A DNA stretch of 64,000 bases. It comes from Planomicrobium soli (GTDB lineage Bacteria > Bacillota > Bacilli > Bacillales_A > Planococcaceae). The translations under genes were made by a program, and so were the position numbers. Where the stretch lies: contig NZ_PYAT01000003.1 in NCBI RefSeq assembly GCF_003014655.1, forward strand, positions 62,001 through 126,000, read 5' to 3'. Below, one piece after another: positions 16,421 through 24,312 of the stretch. The notes under the pieces were generated by a model. That model was not told the origin of the DNA and did not search any database. It saw only the letters and a list, made by a program, of their open reading frames with translations. Each line of letters begins with the position of its first letter. The first letter of the stretch is position 1.

Positions 16421-16467
16421 AAAAGGAGATTGAAAGGCCCGATTAGCGGTCTTTTCAATCTCCTTTT
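16421..16467. terminator. bidirectional terminator between murE-like and khtU
   Basis: 15-bp stem AAAAGGAGATTGAAA / TTTCAATCTCCTTTT. Confidence 0.9.
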
Positions 16468-16552
16468 CACATGGCTAAGCACGTGCAATTACTGCTTTTA
16501 TCCTTCGCTTTCACCTTTTTTACCGGCGATAAAAACGAAAGAGATAAGTTCT

Positions 16553-17728
16553 TTATCCTCCCTCCGATTCCTCGACTATCTTGGCTCTTTTCCTTTTTCC
16601 AAGAATCCACGTTGAGAATTGCGGGGCAAACTGGAACAAATAAACACCAGTGATGGCGGAAAGCAGGATAAATACGCTGCTGAAAGTCTTCAAAGAGCCT
16701 GCGGCGAGTGCCGCGATAATGATTGAAAATTCTCCGCGCTGCGTCAGAGAAAATCCGGCACGCAAAGCTGCTTTTTCGGATAATCCGTATAGCTGTCCTC
16801 CCCAATAACCCGTCAGAATTTTTGCAAGGATTGACCAGAAAAAAAGAAGGGCCATCAGCGGAATCATTGGAATGCCTGCCCCAAATTCAATCGTGGTGCC
16901 AAAATAAACAAAAAACAATGGAAGCAGGACATTGCGGAACCGGATCGTGATCCGGTGCAGCTCTTCCCCGCGTTTTACTTCTGCCAGCATGATTCCAGCG
17001 AGGAAAGCGCCGAGCACTTCAGACAATCCCAGTAGAAGTGCCAAGCCGCCGTAAGTTAAGGAGATTCCCAATACCAAAAGCATGAAAAAGTCTTCACTGG
17101 CATACCGGTCCACAAAAAGCCAGAGCTTACGGAACAAGAACACCCCGATTACTATTGCTCCGCCAATCAGCAGCAAGACGAGAAACAGCGTCCAGCCGAT
17201 GGTTCCAAATGTTAACCCGCTTCCCACTGCAAGGCTTGCAAGGACCGCCACCAAAATTGGCGAAAACAAGTCTTCGAAAATCAGCAACCCCAACATGAAT
17301 TCCGCTTCCGGGTATACCATCCGCTTCGAACTCTCGAGCAGCTTGGCGGTCAAAGAAGAGCTTGTCGCATAGACAACGCCACCCACCAGAAAAGAAGTGA
17401 ACCAATCCAGCTGAAATGCCACAGCAATGGCCACTGTAACACCGAAACTCAACAAAATATCCAATAGCCCAGCCATATAGACTTTTTTTGCAAGACCGAT
17501 CAATTGCTTGATCGGAAATTCGATGCCAAGCATGAAAAATAACAGGACGATTCCCATTTCTCCTGCAAAGTGGAGCAAATGGGAACCTGATAATGCTCCG
17601 CTGACTGCAATTCCGAGCAATAAATAAACAATAACATCAGGAAAACGAAATTTGAATGACAACCAGCCTCCGGCAAACAAGAGCAACAACAATAAACCTG
17701 CGGATAGCAGTTCCGGAATTTCAGCCAT
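16553..17728 (-). CDS. khtU: K+/H+ antiporter subunit KhtU
   Basis: 391-residue CPA2-type cation/proton antiporter with about 12 transmembrane helices. In Bacillus subtilis KhtU exports K+ (and NH4+) and is gated by KhtT. Visible family blocks are GIVLLFFMLGIEF near 59-71, GVVYATSSSLTAKLL near 116-130 and the C-terminal SLTQRGEFSIIIA near 329-341. It follows khtT with a 3-base gap, after AAGGGTTAAGTT. The gene order khtT-khtU matches Bacillus, but no khtS lies upstream. Confidence 0.9.
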   Translation of the reverse strand: MAEIPELLSAGLLLLLLFAGGWLSFKFRFPDVIVYLLLGIAVSGALSGSHLLHFAGEMGIVLLFFMLGIEFPIKQLIGLAKKVYMAGLLDILLSFGVTVAIAVAFQLDWFTSFLVGGVVYATSSSLTAKLLESSKRMVYPEAEFMLGLLIFEDLFSPILVAVLASLAVGSGLTFGTIGWTLFLVLLLIGGAIVIGVFLFRKLWLFVDRYASEDFFMLLVLGISLTYGGLALLLGLSEVLGAFLAGIMLAEVKRGEELHRITIRFRNVLLPLFFVYFGTTIEFGAGIPMIPLMALLFFWSILAKILTGYWGGQLYGLSEKAALRAGFSLTQRGEFSIIIAALAAGSLKTFSSVFILLSAITGVYLFQFAPQFSTWILGKRKRAKIVEESEGG

Positions 17729-17731
17729 AAC

Positions 17732-18229
17732 TTAACCCTTGCCTTTACAAGCCGCTTCAAAACGGCTGACCGCTTCTTTTTTCCCGATAACGAGCAATGT
17801 ATCGCCAGCTTGAATAACAAAGTCGTCTTCCGGTTTTGGCAAGATGTCTTTCTCCCGGACCACCCCTACGATCGAAACATTTTCAGGAACGCGCAGTTGC
17901 GCCTCTTTGACCGTTTGGTTTGCAAGCGTTGAAGCCTTCTTCACTTTGATCCAATCAACCAGCATTTTCTGACGCATAATCCGGAAACGCTCAAAACTTT
18001 CTTCATCTACGGTTTCGTTTCCTATTCCAAGAAGCCTCGCCCCGAACTCTTTTGCTTCATCGGAAGTGAATGTTGTCGAAAACAGGACATCTTCATCGTC
18101 TTCTTCTGTTAAAAAGTAAACTTCCCGTTTGCCGCTAAAATGGTGAATGATGACTGTCGAAATTCCATCCCGGTTCGTGAATGAAATGCGTTTGCCGATT
18201 CCAGGCAAGTCTTGTTCCCGAATGCGCAT
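17732..18229 (-). CDS. khtT: K+/H+ antiporter regulatory subunit KhtT
   Basis: 165 residues, the same length as Bacillus KhtT. The N-terminal domain (1-80) is followed by a TrkA-C/RCK-C domain (about 85-165) with SIVGVVREKDILPKPEDDF and a closing GDTLLVIGKKEAVSRFE. The RCK-C domain binds cyclic di-AMP in the Bacillus protein and gates KhtU; that is known for the family, not shown here. AAAGGAAGAAGATAGT precedes the ATG. Cotranscribed with khtU. Confidence 0.92.
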   Translation of the reverse strand: MRIREQDLPGIGKRISFTNRDGISTVIIHHFSGKREVYFLTEEDDEDVLFSTTFTSDEAKEFGARLLGIGNETVDEESFERFRIMRQKMLVDWIKVKKASTLANQTVKEAQLRVPENVSIVGVVREKDILPKPEDDFVIQAGDTLLVIGKKEAVSRFEAACKGKG

Positions 18230-18272
18230 ACTATCTTCTTCCTTTCTTGGCTAAAAGCCAGATAATAAGGGC

Positions 18273-18298
18273 AAAAAAGCCCATCAGCTAGATGGACT
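18273..18298 (-). terminator. intrinsic terminator upstream of khtT
   Basis: Minus-strand stem AGTCCATC / GATGGGCT then six T; ends the unit of the 56-residue protein. Confidence 0.8.
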
Positions 18299-18389
18299 TC
18301 TTTAAAAATTCTTCTATTGATGTAGAAAGTTCCAATGTGTTACTGATAAGCAGGATTTGCTTATGTAAAGACAGCAAGTTCAACAGCAA

Positions 18390-18560
18390 TTAAGCTTGGA
18401 TCGCAGTAACTTCTGTTTCTTGGATTTCTTTAATCACCATTACTCTGTTGGCTTTTTCCTTTTTATATTGCTTATAACCTTCAATATGGTTCAAGTACAT
18501 TTCCAAATAATTCACTGTAATCTTATCCATTTCTTTTACTTCGTTTTTAATAATAGCCAT
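18390..18560 (-). CDS. small hypothetical protein, 56 aa
   Basis: Starts at ATG 18560 behind a near-perfect ribosome binding site (AAAGGAGGAAATACACA); the longer frame to 18659 is not supported. The product is short, soluble and highly charged, with a lysine-rich middle (YKQYKKEKANR) and an acidic, threonine-rich end. It probably forms helices. No family is recognised. The strong ribosome binding site and own terminator support a real, well-expressed gene. Confidence 0.65.
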   Translation of the reverse strand: MAIIKNEVKEMDKITVNYLEMYLNHIEGYKQYKKEKANRVMVIKEIQETEVTAIQA

Positions 18561-18612
18561 TGTGTATTTCCTCCTTTTAGTTGTAACGCTTAGTGAGTAA
18601 ATGTTTGACTGA

Positions 18613-18882
18613 TTATGCTGTGACCGAAACAATAAAAATCTTGATAAGATACAAACCAAGGCTTAAACTATTTGCCAAAATTAGGTATAGTTTCAAATCG
18701 CCTTTTAGGCCTGTCAGAGCTAATGCGATTCCTGCAGCACCTATCAGGCAAGGAAAATATACGTTAATACTCATGAGAAGATTCATGGGCGTATACATCC
18801 AGTGGATTGAAGCCAGTCCCAGAGGAATAATCGTTACGAGAAAAAAGCAAACAGAAATGAAGGAAAGGAAGTTTCTCAGCAT
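18613..18882 (-). CDS. small membrane protein, three predicted helices
   Basis: 89 residues with three hydrophobic segments (about 5-27, 33-58 and 66-86). AAAGAGGCGG lies at good distance before ATG 18882. It resembles the many short unknown integral membrane proteins of Bacillales; no function is visible. It lies 52 bases upstream of the 56-residue gene and may share its transcript. Confidence 0.65.
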   Translation of the reverse strand: MLRNFLSFISVCFFLVTIIPLGLASIHWMYTPMNLLMSINVYFPCLIGAAGIALALTGLKGDLKLYLILANSLSLGLYLIKIFIVSVTA

Positions 18883-19000
18883 CAAACCGCCTCTTTCGTT
18901 CAGTTATATACAAATCGCTTCTGCCCAAGACCTCAATTTTCCCGTGCGGTTAACTGAGAGGCGTAAATTACTCAAGAAACCAGCTGGTCTTTTCACCTTT

Positions 19001-19390
19001 TTACAAAATTTTATCAAACGCTCCTGCAAGCCGTTCAGCAAAGTCTTCCGGCGGTTCTTTCGTTTCTAGCAGCAAGCAGCAAAGATGAGAATCTGTTTTC
19101 TGGCTTTGAGAGAAATGAGTGGGAAAAGGGATTGGATGCTCCCGCAAAGCCAAAGTGAAACCTGGCAATTCTTCTGTCAAAAGACTGACACTCGCCTGAT
19201 TTATAGCATTTCCGTTTTCTTCAAAAGCACCCACCTCAACACTTAAGTCCATAATGCATATGACATTTTTTCGGTTTTTAACAATCCGTTGTTTCCGGTA
19301 ATGCCAAGAGCTATCGGAAACTTCAATTTCTGCATCAAGCAACAAACTGATTTTTTCTGCTAAAGAATCTAGAGATGCTGTATGCCCCAC
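19001..19390 (-). CDS. hypothetical protein
   Basis: About 129 residues from a GTG at 19390, which has AAAGGA nine bases upstream; the frame continues to a TTG at 19429 that has no ribosome binding site. Soluble, with predicted alpha/beta content and a Cys-Cys pair in HLCCLLLE near the end. No recognised domain. Isolated at the edge of the AT-rich stretch. Confidence 0.6.
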   Translation of the reverse strand: MGHTASLDSLAEKISLLLDAEIEVSDSSWHYRKQRIVKNRKNVICIMDLSVEVGAFEENGNAINQASVSLLTEELPGFTLALREHPIPFPTHFSQSQKTDSHLCCLLLETKEPPEDFAERLAGAFDKIL

Positions 19391-20083
19391 TTTATCCAAT
19401 CCTTTCATCAAGTATTTTTTCGGTTTCAATATCAGATCTTCGAAAGAGATGATGTTCCATCTTCCGTTTTTACTGATTGGCGTATGTCTAAGAGAGAAAA
19501 CAGGGACAAGAAAACGCGTGTTTCATAATAAAAATAACAAGAAATGAATATTAATAAATAGTCAGAAAACAAATGAAATTTTAGAATATTTAATTATCCC
19601 GTAATTTCTTTTAGGCTATTTGCTTACTTTTTTTCCATATCCCCTTTTCTTATTAATTTTTTTATTACAATTAGACTATAATATCTTTTACACTTTGTAA
19701 ATAGCGATAGTTTATTATCTTTTTAACATTAATTTTTTATGGATGAAATTGTTATTTTTTAATAGCATTCATAAATTTACTGATAATTCTAACTATTTTA
19801 CTTAAAAAAGTTATAAATGCTTCTTCTTATATTTTTTTTATACACTTTAATGTGTTTTATGTATGTAAAAAGGACTCCTTCTACCTACAAAGCTATTTTT
19901 TACACTTTATTTCCAGTTTTTTGTTACTTCTGCAGAAGTAACAAATGTAGATGGAGAAAACAACAGAAAATAGGAAAGGATTGGAAAGAAGAGGAAAATG
20001 TTATCTTTGAAAAGTGAAAATTTTTTTTTATTTTTTCTTTGTAAATTTATCTTTCTGGACAATTTCCGATGAATTCATAGAAA
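19391..20083. other. very AT-rich gene-poor stretch
   Basis: About 690 bases, clearly more AT-rich than the surroundings, with long T and A runs. The only frame of note (19817-20017, plus) lacks a ribosome binding site and coding character. It contains the perfect palindrome at 19921-19944. Confidence 0.6.
19921..19944. repeat. perfect 24-bp palindrome
   Basis: Half-site TTGTTACTTCTG joined directly to its exact reverse complement. There is no spacer and no T tract, so it looks like a protein-binding site and not a terminator. Confidence 0.75.
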
Positions 20084-20116
20084 AAAGAGCTTCGAGGGTT
20101 ATTCTCGAGCTCTTTC
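20083..20116. terminator. intrinsic terminator of the reductase gene
   Basis: AAAGAGC(T)TCGAG / CTCGAGCTCTTT stem with one bulged base; T and A runs on both sides. Confidence 0.8.
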
Positions 20117-20183
20117 TATTCAGCGTTTGAAGTTTTTAAATTTCATGAAAGAAAATGACAGCGAAATGCCAACGTTCAAAAAA

Positions 20184-21053
20184 TTAGTTCTTAGTTAGAT
20201 CGCTGACTATTCGGTTTAGGCCTTCTTCGACCGGCGTAGCCGGACGGCCTAAAATTTTCTCGAAATCGTCGCTTTCAATTGCCAAAGCATTGTTCCGTAT
20301 GCCCCGCTGTATCTCAACTAACATTGGCACAACAAAATCCGGTACGCCTGCTTGTTTCATGATGTCAGCGTATTCAGCATCTTGCACTTGCAAAACTGGA
20401 ATTTCCTTGCCCGCCACTTCTTCTAAAGCCGCAGCCAATTCTTCTTGTGTCAGCGGTTTACCGGAAAGCTCATAAATTGTATTTTCATGCCCTTCCCCAG
20501 CGATGATTGCAGCTGCTGCTTCAGCATAATCTTGCTGCAATGCCCAGCCCACTTTTCCATTTCCTGCAGAGGTTACCCATGGCGCACCCGCCAAAGCTCC
20601 TTGGATACTTGGAATTTCGTTTTCCAAATACCAGTTATTGCGGAGAAAAGAGTATGGAATTCCGGTTTTCAGGATCGCAGCTTCTGTTGCCTGATGCGGT
20701 GGAGCTAAAAAGATTTGGCTGTTGCTTGCGTTTCCAAGGCTTGTATAGGCAATGAACTTAACGCCAGCCCGTTCCGCAGCAGCAACCGCATCGGTATGCT
20801 GGCGTATTCTCGTTTCATTATCTCCATCAGCAGAAATGATCAATAGCCGGTCAATGCCGGCAAATGCAGCATTCAACGTTTCTGGATGATCAAAATCACC
20901 GTGTCGGACCTCAATTCCTTTAAACCGCATTTCTTCAGCTTTTTCAAGGTTGCGAACACTAACCGCTATCTGTTCTGCAGGTACGTTTTGCAATAACGTT
21001 TCGATAATTTTTGTTCCCAATTTGCCTGTTGCTCCAGTTACTAATAATTTCAT
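20184..21053 (-). CDS. NAD(P)-binding NmrA/QorB-type quinone reductase
   Basis: 289-residue atypical short-chain dehydrogenase. The Rossmann motif VTGATGKLG is at residues 5-13. The body matches NmrA-like and quinone oxidoreductase 2 (QorB/YtfG) proteins: DRLLIISADG, AYTSLGNA, FLRNNWYLEN and a C-terminal substrate lobe. The classical Tyr-x-x-x-Lys pair is absent, as expected for this subfamily. AGGAGGAGAAAGCG precedes the ATG. It is divergent from an Rrf2 regulator, and its promoter overlaps that regulator's probable operators. Likely role: NADPH-dependent quinone reduction during redox stress (inference). Confidence 0.88.
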   Translation of the reverse strand: MKLLVTGATGKLGTKIIETLLQNVPAEQIAVSVRNLEKAEEMRFKGIEVRHGDFDHPETLNAAFAGIDRLLIISADGDNETRIRQHTDAVAAAERAGVKFIAYTSLGNASNSQIFLAPPHQATEAAILKTGIPYSFLRNNWYLENEIPSIQGALAGAPWVTSAGNGKVGWALQQDYAEAAAAIIAGEGHENTIYELSGKPLTQEELAAALEEVAGKEIPVLQVQDAEYADIMKQAGVPDFVVPMLVEIQRGIRNNALAIESDDFEKILGRPATPVEEGLNRIVSDLTKN

Positions 21054-21076
21054 CGCTTTCTCCTCCTAAAATACAT

Positions 21077-21118
21077 GTTGTAACAAAGATTATTACATGT
21101 AATTATAATAGTTACAAG
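21077..21118. promoter_or_regulatory. double Rrf2-type operator
   Basis: Two overlapping sites with the same 8-7-8 geometry: GTTGTAAC-N7-ATTACATG (21077-21099) and CATGTAAT-N7-GTTACAAG (21096-21118). The second covers the -10 box of the reductase promoter. Confidence 0.75.
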
Positions 21119-21133
21119 TTGGTGGTTTGTCAA
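21105..21133 (-). promoter_or_regulatory. sigmaA promoter of the reductase gene
   Basis: Minus strand: TTGACA at 21133-21128, a 17-bp spacer, and TATTAT at 21110-21105. Confidence 0.85.
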
Positions 21134-21175
21134 TGCAACGAAACCACAATCCTTAAATGATTTGCTTTTTTCAGG

Positions 21176-21207
21176 TATAATGAACTTGTAATCTTCATTA
21201 TTACAAG
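21176..21207 (+). promoter_or_regulatory. -10 box and operator of the Rrf2 gene
   Basis: TATAAT at 21176-21181 is followed after three bases by the perfect inverted repeat CTTGTAAT-N7-ATTACAAG (21185-21207), positioned for autorepression. The -35 box is weak. Confidence 0.78.
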
Positions 21208-21254
21208 TAAAAGAAGAAACTAATACATTATCGAACGTAAGGAAGGGGCTACCC

Positions 21255-21710
21255 ATGTCTATCAGCAGCCGTTTTGCGGTAGGAATTCATATATTAGTGC
21301 TTATCGAAGTGAATAAAGGAAACGTCAGTTCATCGGAATTTATCGCCTCAAGCGTGAACACGAATCCTGTTGTTATACGAAGAATTATGGGAATGCTTAA
21401 AAATGCAGGCTTGGTGACTGTTCGTCCAGGCGTTGCCGGAGCGGAATTGGCGAGAGATCTTACAGGCATTTCGTTGTTTGATGTATATAAAGCGGTTGAT
21501 GTTGTCCAAGAACGGGAATTATTCAATGTCCATGAGAACCCAAATCCCGCCTGTGCGGTTGGGCGAAATATCCAGGAGGCTATTATGCCCGTGTTTTCCG
21601 TTGCGCAACTTGCTATGGAAAAGGCTTTAGGCAGTGTTACGATCAATGATGTGGTAAAGGATATTTTAGAAAAAGAAAAGGCGGACAACGCCAACAGATT
21701 GACTACGTAA
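21255..21710 (+). CDS. Rrf2-family transcriptional regulator
   Basis: 151-residue winged-helix regulator of the Rrf2 family (YwnA-like). The DNA-binding domain fills residues 1-70, with the NPVVIRRIMGMLKNAGLV recognition region near 36-53. There is a single cysteine near residue 98 (NPACAVGR), so it lacks the three-cysteine cluster of IscR-type iron-sulfur regulators and may sense redox state through one thiol (inference). GGAAGGGGCTACCC precedes the ATG. Three identical-geometry operators in the 200-base divergent region suggest that it represses both itself and the reductase. Confidence 0.9.
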   Translation: MSISSRFAVGIHILVLIEVNKGNVSSSEFIASSVNTNPVVIRRIMGMLKNAGLVTVRPGVAGAELARDLTGISLFDVYKAVDVVQERELFNVHENPNPACAVGRNIQEAIMPVFSVAQLAMEKALGSVTINDVVKDILEKEKADNANRLTT

Positions 21711-21740
21711 AAAAGACACTCAGCAATGAATGTCTTTTTT
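21711..21740 (+). terminator. intrinsic terminator of the Rrf2 gene
   Basis: AAAAGACA / TGTCTTTT stem with a 12-nt loop and a long T tract, right after the stop. Confidence 0.88.
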
Positions 21741-21792
21741 TTGAGAGCATATTTTTAAAGAAAAGGCTGGTTTTCCAAATCTAGGAATACCA

Positions 21793-22233
21793 TCAATTAA
21801 GTTTGACCGCTTCCCCTCCTGCTGAGCGATATAGCTCCATTTCAGTGCCTTCACCAGAGCCGGGGTAATATTCCAGTTCGCAATTATAAATTCCGGCCTC
21901 AATAGAGGGATAATCCTTAAAATCATAGGTAATCGAGCTGATATCAAACTCCGCTCTCAGCCATGGTTCTTCTCCTTCTTCCAGGTTCTCCAAAATGATT
22001 TCACATTCACCCGCATAATGTTTGGTTTGATTTGTCACTACCGCTTTAAAATCCAATGCATACATAATGAAGGTAAAGCCGAAAGAGAAAAGCAAAATCG
22101 CTGGAATAAGATACCTCACCATCAATTTAACGATCGAAAACTTTTCAAATTTTTTCAAGGCGATCATTTTCCAGAAATAGTATGACCAAAAAATGGTATC
22201 GAATAGGCTGAGGATCAATATAAAATAATACAT
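21793..22233 (-). CDS. hypothetical membrane protein
   Basis: 146 residues from ATG 22233, which has AGGAAG eight bases upstream; an upstream GTG at 22242 sits on the ribosome binding site. Two transmembrane segments (about 1-20 and 38-62) are followed by an acidic extracytoplasmic domain ending in glycine-rich YYPGSGEG and AGGEAVKLN. No family recognised. It is the last of a minus-strand run with the DUF3916 and GNAT genes. Confidence 0.65.
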   Translation of the reverse strand: MYYFILILSLFDTIFWSYYFWKMIALKKFEKFSIVKLMVRYLIPAILLFSFGFTFIMYALDFKAVVTNQTKHYAGECEIILENLEEGEEPWLRAEFDISSITYDFKDYPSIEAGIYNCELEYYPGSGEGTEMELYRSAGGEAVKLN

Positions 22234-22249
22234 GCAGTGCACTTCCTAA

Positions 22250-22771
22250 CTAAAAATTTTCTTTCTGAAATTCTCCGATAAACCATAGCTCTCCATCATA
22301 AAAGTATCCGGCTTCTTTGTCTGTAATCACTTCTTGAAATCCGAAACTACGAAAATGGTTTGGAGCGGCTAAGCTCCATTCTGTTTGCAGGTTTCTTTCA
22401 AGCGGCAAAGGAAGCCATTTCTGGTCCTCATTATTTCTATTGAAGAATCCTTCAAAGCAAAAATCCTCTTCAAATATAATAAGCTGAGAACGCCATAAAT
22501 CTGGTAAACACACAGAAATTACTACACAAAATTTTTCTTTTCCTGGTTTCATGGAGCTTAGACGTCTGCCTCTGTCCAAGAGGGTCTGGATGCAAAGCCG
22601 CTTTACTTTAGCTGGTGTTTTGCTTGAATTGATAAAATCCTCGGCAGCAGGCAACGGCAAGTACCAGTAGCCGTTGTGAAATTCTTCAGGAAACGCTTCG
22701 GTATATTCTTCGATGCGTTGGATCAGGCTCTTCATTTTCCGGTGTTTCCCCCGTACTTTTTTCTCTCTCAT
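22250..22771 (-). CDS. DUF3916 domain protein
   Basis: 173 residues from ATG 22771, behind AGGGGTAAAAAT. The frame can extend to 22828, where ATG overlaps the GNAT stop (ATGA), but that start has no ribosome binding site. The sequence shows the DUF3916 pattern: YWYLPLP, LCIQTLLDRGRRL, then CLPDLWRSQLIIF, and an RNNEDQKWLPLP block. Soluble, function unknown. The tight arrangement suggests cotranscription with the acetyltransferase gene upstream. Confidence 0.75.
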   Translation of the reverse strand: MREKKVRGKHRKMKSLIQRIEEYTEAFPEEFHNGYWYLPLPAAEDFINSSKTPAKVKRLCIQTLLDRGRRLSSMKPGKEKFCVVISVCLPDLWRSQLIIFEEDFCFEGFFNRNNEDQKWLPLPLERNLQTEWSLAAPNHFRSFGFQEVITDKEAGYFYDGELWFIGEFQKENF

Positions 22772-22824
22772 ATTTTTACCCCTAGTTTTCATAAAATAGC
22801 CGCTTGGACTTTTTCCGAAGGAAT

Positions 22825-23364
22825 TCATGGTCTATTAATTTTATATAATACATGCCTTTTTAACGGACTATCTGCTTCAAGTTTGGGATGATCAAATTCT
22901 TTAACCTTTCTCATCCCGGTTCTTTGCATGACCGTTTCTGAAGGAACATTAAGAACAGAAGTAAAAGAATATACCTCGTCCAATTGCATTTCATCAAAAG
23001 CGTAGTTTAAGCAGGCCATAGCACCTTCAACCGCATACCCTTTCTTCCAATGCTTTCTATCAAGCCGCCAACCGATTTCAGTCTTGAATTTGAAATCGAC
23101 CTCAAAACCGATTTCCAGCAGCCCGATAAAACCGATAAAAACTTGGCCTTCTTTACGCTCGACTGCCCAGATTCCATATCCTTTTTCTTTAAAGTGCTTT
23201 TCAAGGCGTTCTATTAAAAGATCAGATTCTTTTTTTGTTAAAGGGTTCGGAAAAAAGCGCATCACGTCTGCATCGGCGTTCATAGCAGCAAACGGTTCTT
23301 TATCCTCTTCCTGCCATCTCCTGAATCCTAAACGTTCAGATTCGAAATCATATTTTTTTTGCAT
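22825..23364 (-). CDS. GNAT acetyltransferase, RimJ/RimL type
   Basis: 179-residue N-acetyltransferase. Typical pattern: N-terminal SERLGFRRWQEEDKEPFAAM, central GFIGLLEI strand, acetyl-CoA-binding stretch IGWRLDRKHWKKGYAVEGA (about 96-114) and the closing NVPSETVMQRTGMRKV. Proteins of this group acetylate N-terminal or small-molecule amines; the substrate is not known here. AAAGGGAGTTTTCT precedes the ATG. It heads the run containing DUF3916. Confidence 0.88.
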   Translation of the reverse strand: MQKKYDFESERLGFRRWQEEDKEPFAAMNADADVMRFFPNPLTKKESDLLIERLEKHFKEKGYGIWAVERKEGQVFIGFIGLLEIGFEVDFKFKTEIGWRLDRKHWKKGYAVEGAMACLNYAFDEMQLDEVYSFTSVLNVPSETVMQRTGMRKVKEFDHPKLEADSPLKRHVLYKINRP

Positions 23365-23468
23365 AGAAAACTCCCTTTCCTTTTTTCTGCAAGCTAATAG
23401 CTTGGTTTAAAGATTCGATCGGTGTCTGTATCGATCACGTAATCTGCTTGCTGGACAGATTATATAGC

Positions 23469-23975
23469 TCAGATTTTTAGTCGTTTAACGACAATGGGTC
23501 CGGGATCTTCTTTTTTTGTAATGAGTGCCCAGATACAGCCAATTAGAAAACAAATTAACAGGACCATCAGAAATGTATAGCCATTAAAGAAAAGGCTATT
23601 GGTATAGATGTTCAGATATCCTATTTGGTTCGGTCCATCGATCGAGTCATTGATTTTGATGATTTTAGCCTGCATACTCTTAACAGCATTGAAAGTCACG
23701 ACAAAGATCAGTGAAACCAAACAAAAAGCAAGAAATGCACAGATCCGAATTACTTTAGAGCTCCACTTCAACAAATAGCGCATGGAATACTCCGTAGTTC
23801 CGTAAAGGAAAAATAATATGAACGGATGAAGGATCATAAGCGGAAAAAGAAAGGGATTTCCGTTTCCGCTTATGGAATCAGGAGTTACTTCAGATGTCAT
23901 TGCATTGGACAAAATAAAGACCGACCCGGTAAGTAGAAAAGAACAAAGATATAAGAAGAGAAAGAATTTTTTCAT
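23469..23975 (-). CDS. hypothetical four-helix membrane protein
   Basis: 168 residues from ATG 23975, with a strong AGGAGGACA ribosome binding site; the frame also extends to 24005. Four hydrophobic helices are predicted, the first perhaps a signal anchor. A polar extracytoplasmic loop (SMQAKIIKINDSIDGPNQ) lies between helices 3 and 4, with a charged C-terminal tail. No recognised family. Confidence 0.68.
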   Translation of the reverse strand: MKKFFLFLYLCSFLLTGSVFILSNAMTSEVTPDSISGNGNPFLFPLMILHPFILFFLYGTTEYSMRYLLKWSSKVIRICAFLAFCLVSLIFVVTFNAVKSMQAKIIKINDSIDGPNQIGYLNIYTNSLFFNGYTFLMVLLICFLIGCIWALITKKEDPGPIVVKRLKI

Positions 23976-24159
23976 TGTCCTCCTGCTTTCTTGTTGGAAT
24001 CGCATTTCATTTTTCGCGGTTCTTTTTTATCGCCTGGTCATCTCTACATCCTGCACAATAGAAGGGCATTGAGTGAATAGTACGGTATAGTCAAATGACC
24101 TAAATAAACAATCTTGTATTTAGTATAATCGAACTTAAAGAGATGGAGAGAATTTTTTT

Positions 24160-24216
24160 ATGCCTATTTTTCGCCGCTGTCGGCAATATTTAAAAAAGTG
24201 TAAAAAGGCCATCTAG
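24160..24216 (+). CDS. possible 18-residue cationic microprotein
   Basis: ATG after GGAGAG at nine-base spacing; product MPIFRRCRQYLKKCKKAI, with eight basic residues and two cysteines. A TATAAT lies 31 bases upstream without a good -35. The stop codon sits in the loop of a terminator hairpin. This is the only gene-like feature in the 337-base stretch 23976-24312. It may be chance. Confidence 0.3.
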   Translation: MPIFRRCRQYLKKCKKAI

Positions 24217-24226
24217 CAGCCTTTTT
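24202..24226. terminator. bidirectional terminator, 3' of proS
   Basis: AAAAAGGC / GCCTTTTT stem with a 9-nt loop; T runs on both strands. Confidence 0.82.
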
Positions 24227-24312
24227 GCACTAGCAGTATTTTTTCTGAATAAACCAGAATTTATCTTGCAAAACATACCTTCTATATACAGGGTTCTACT
24301 TTTAACTCCTTA

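Noticed and set aside
19817..20017. 66-residue ORF in the AT-rich stretch
   Set aside because: No ribosome binding site, composition follows the local AT bias, and the frame is split by the palindrome.
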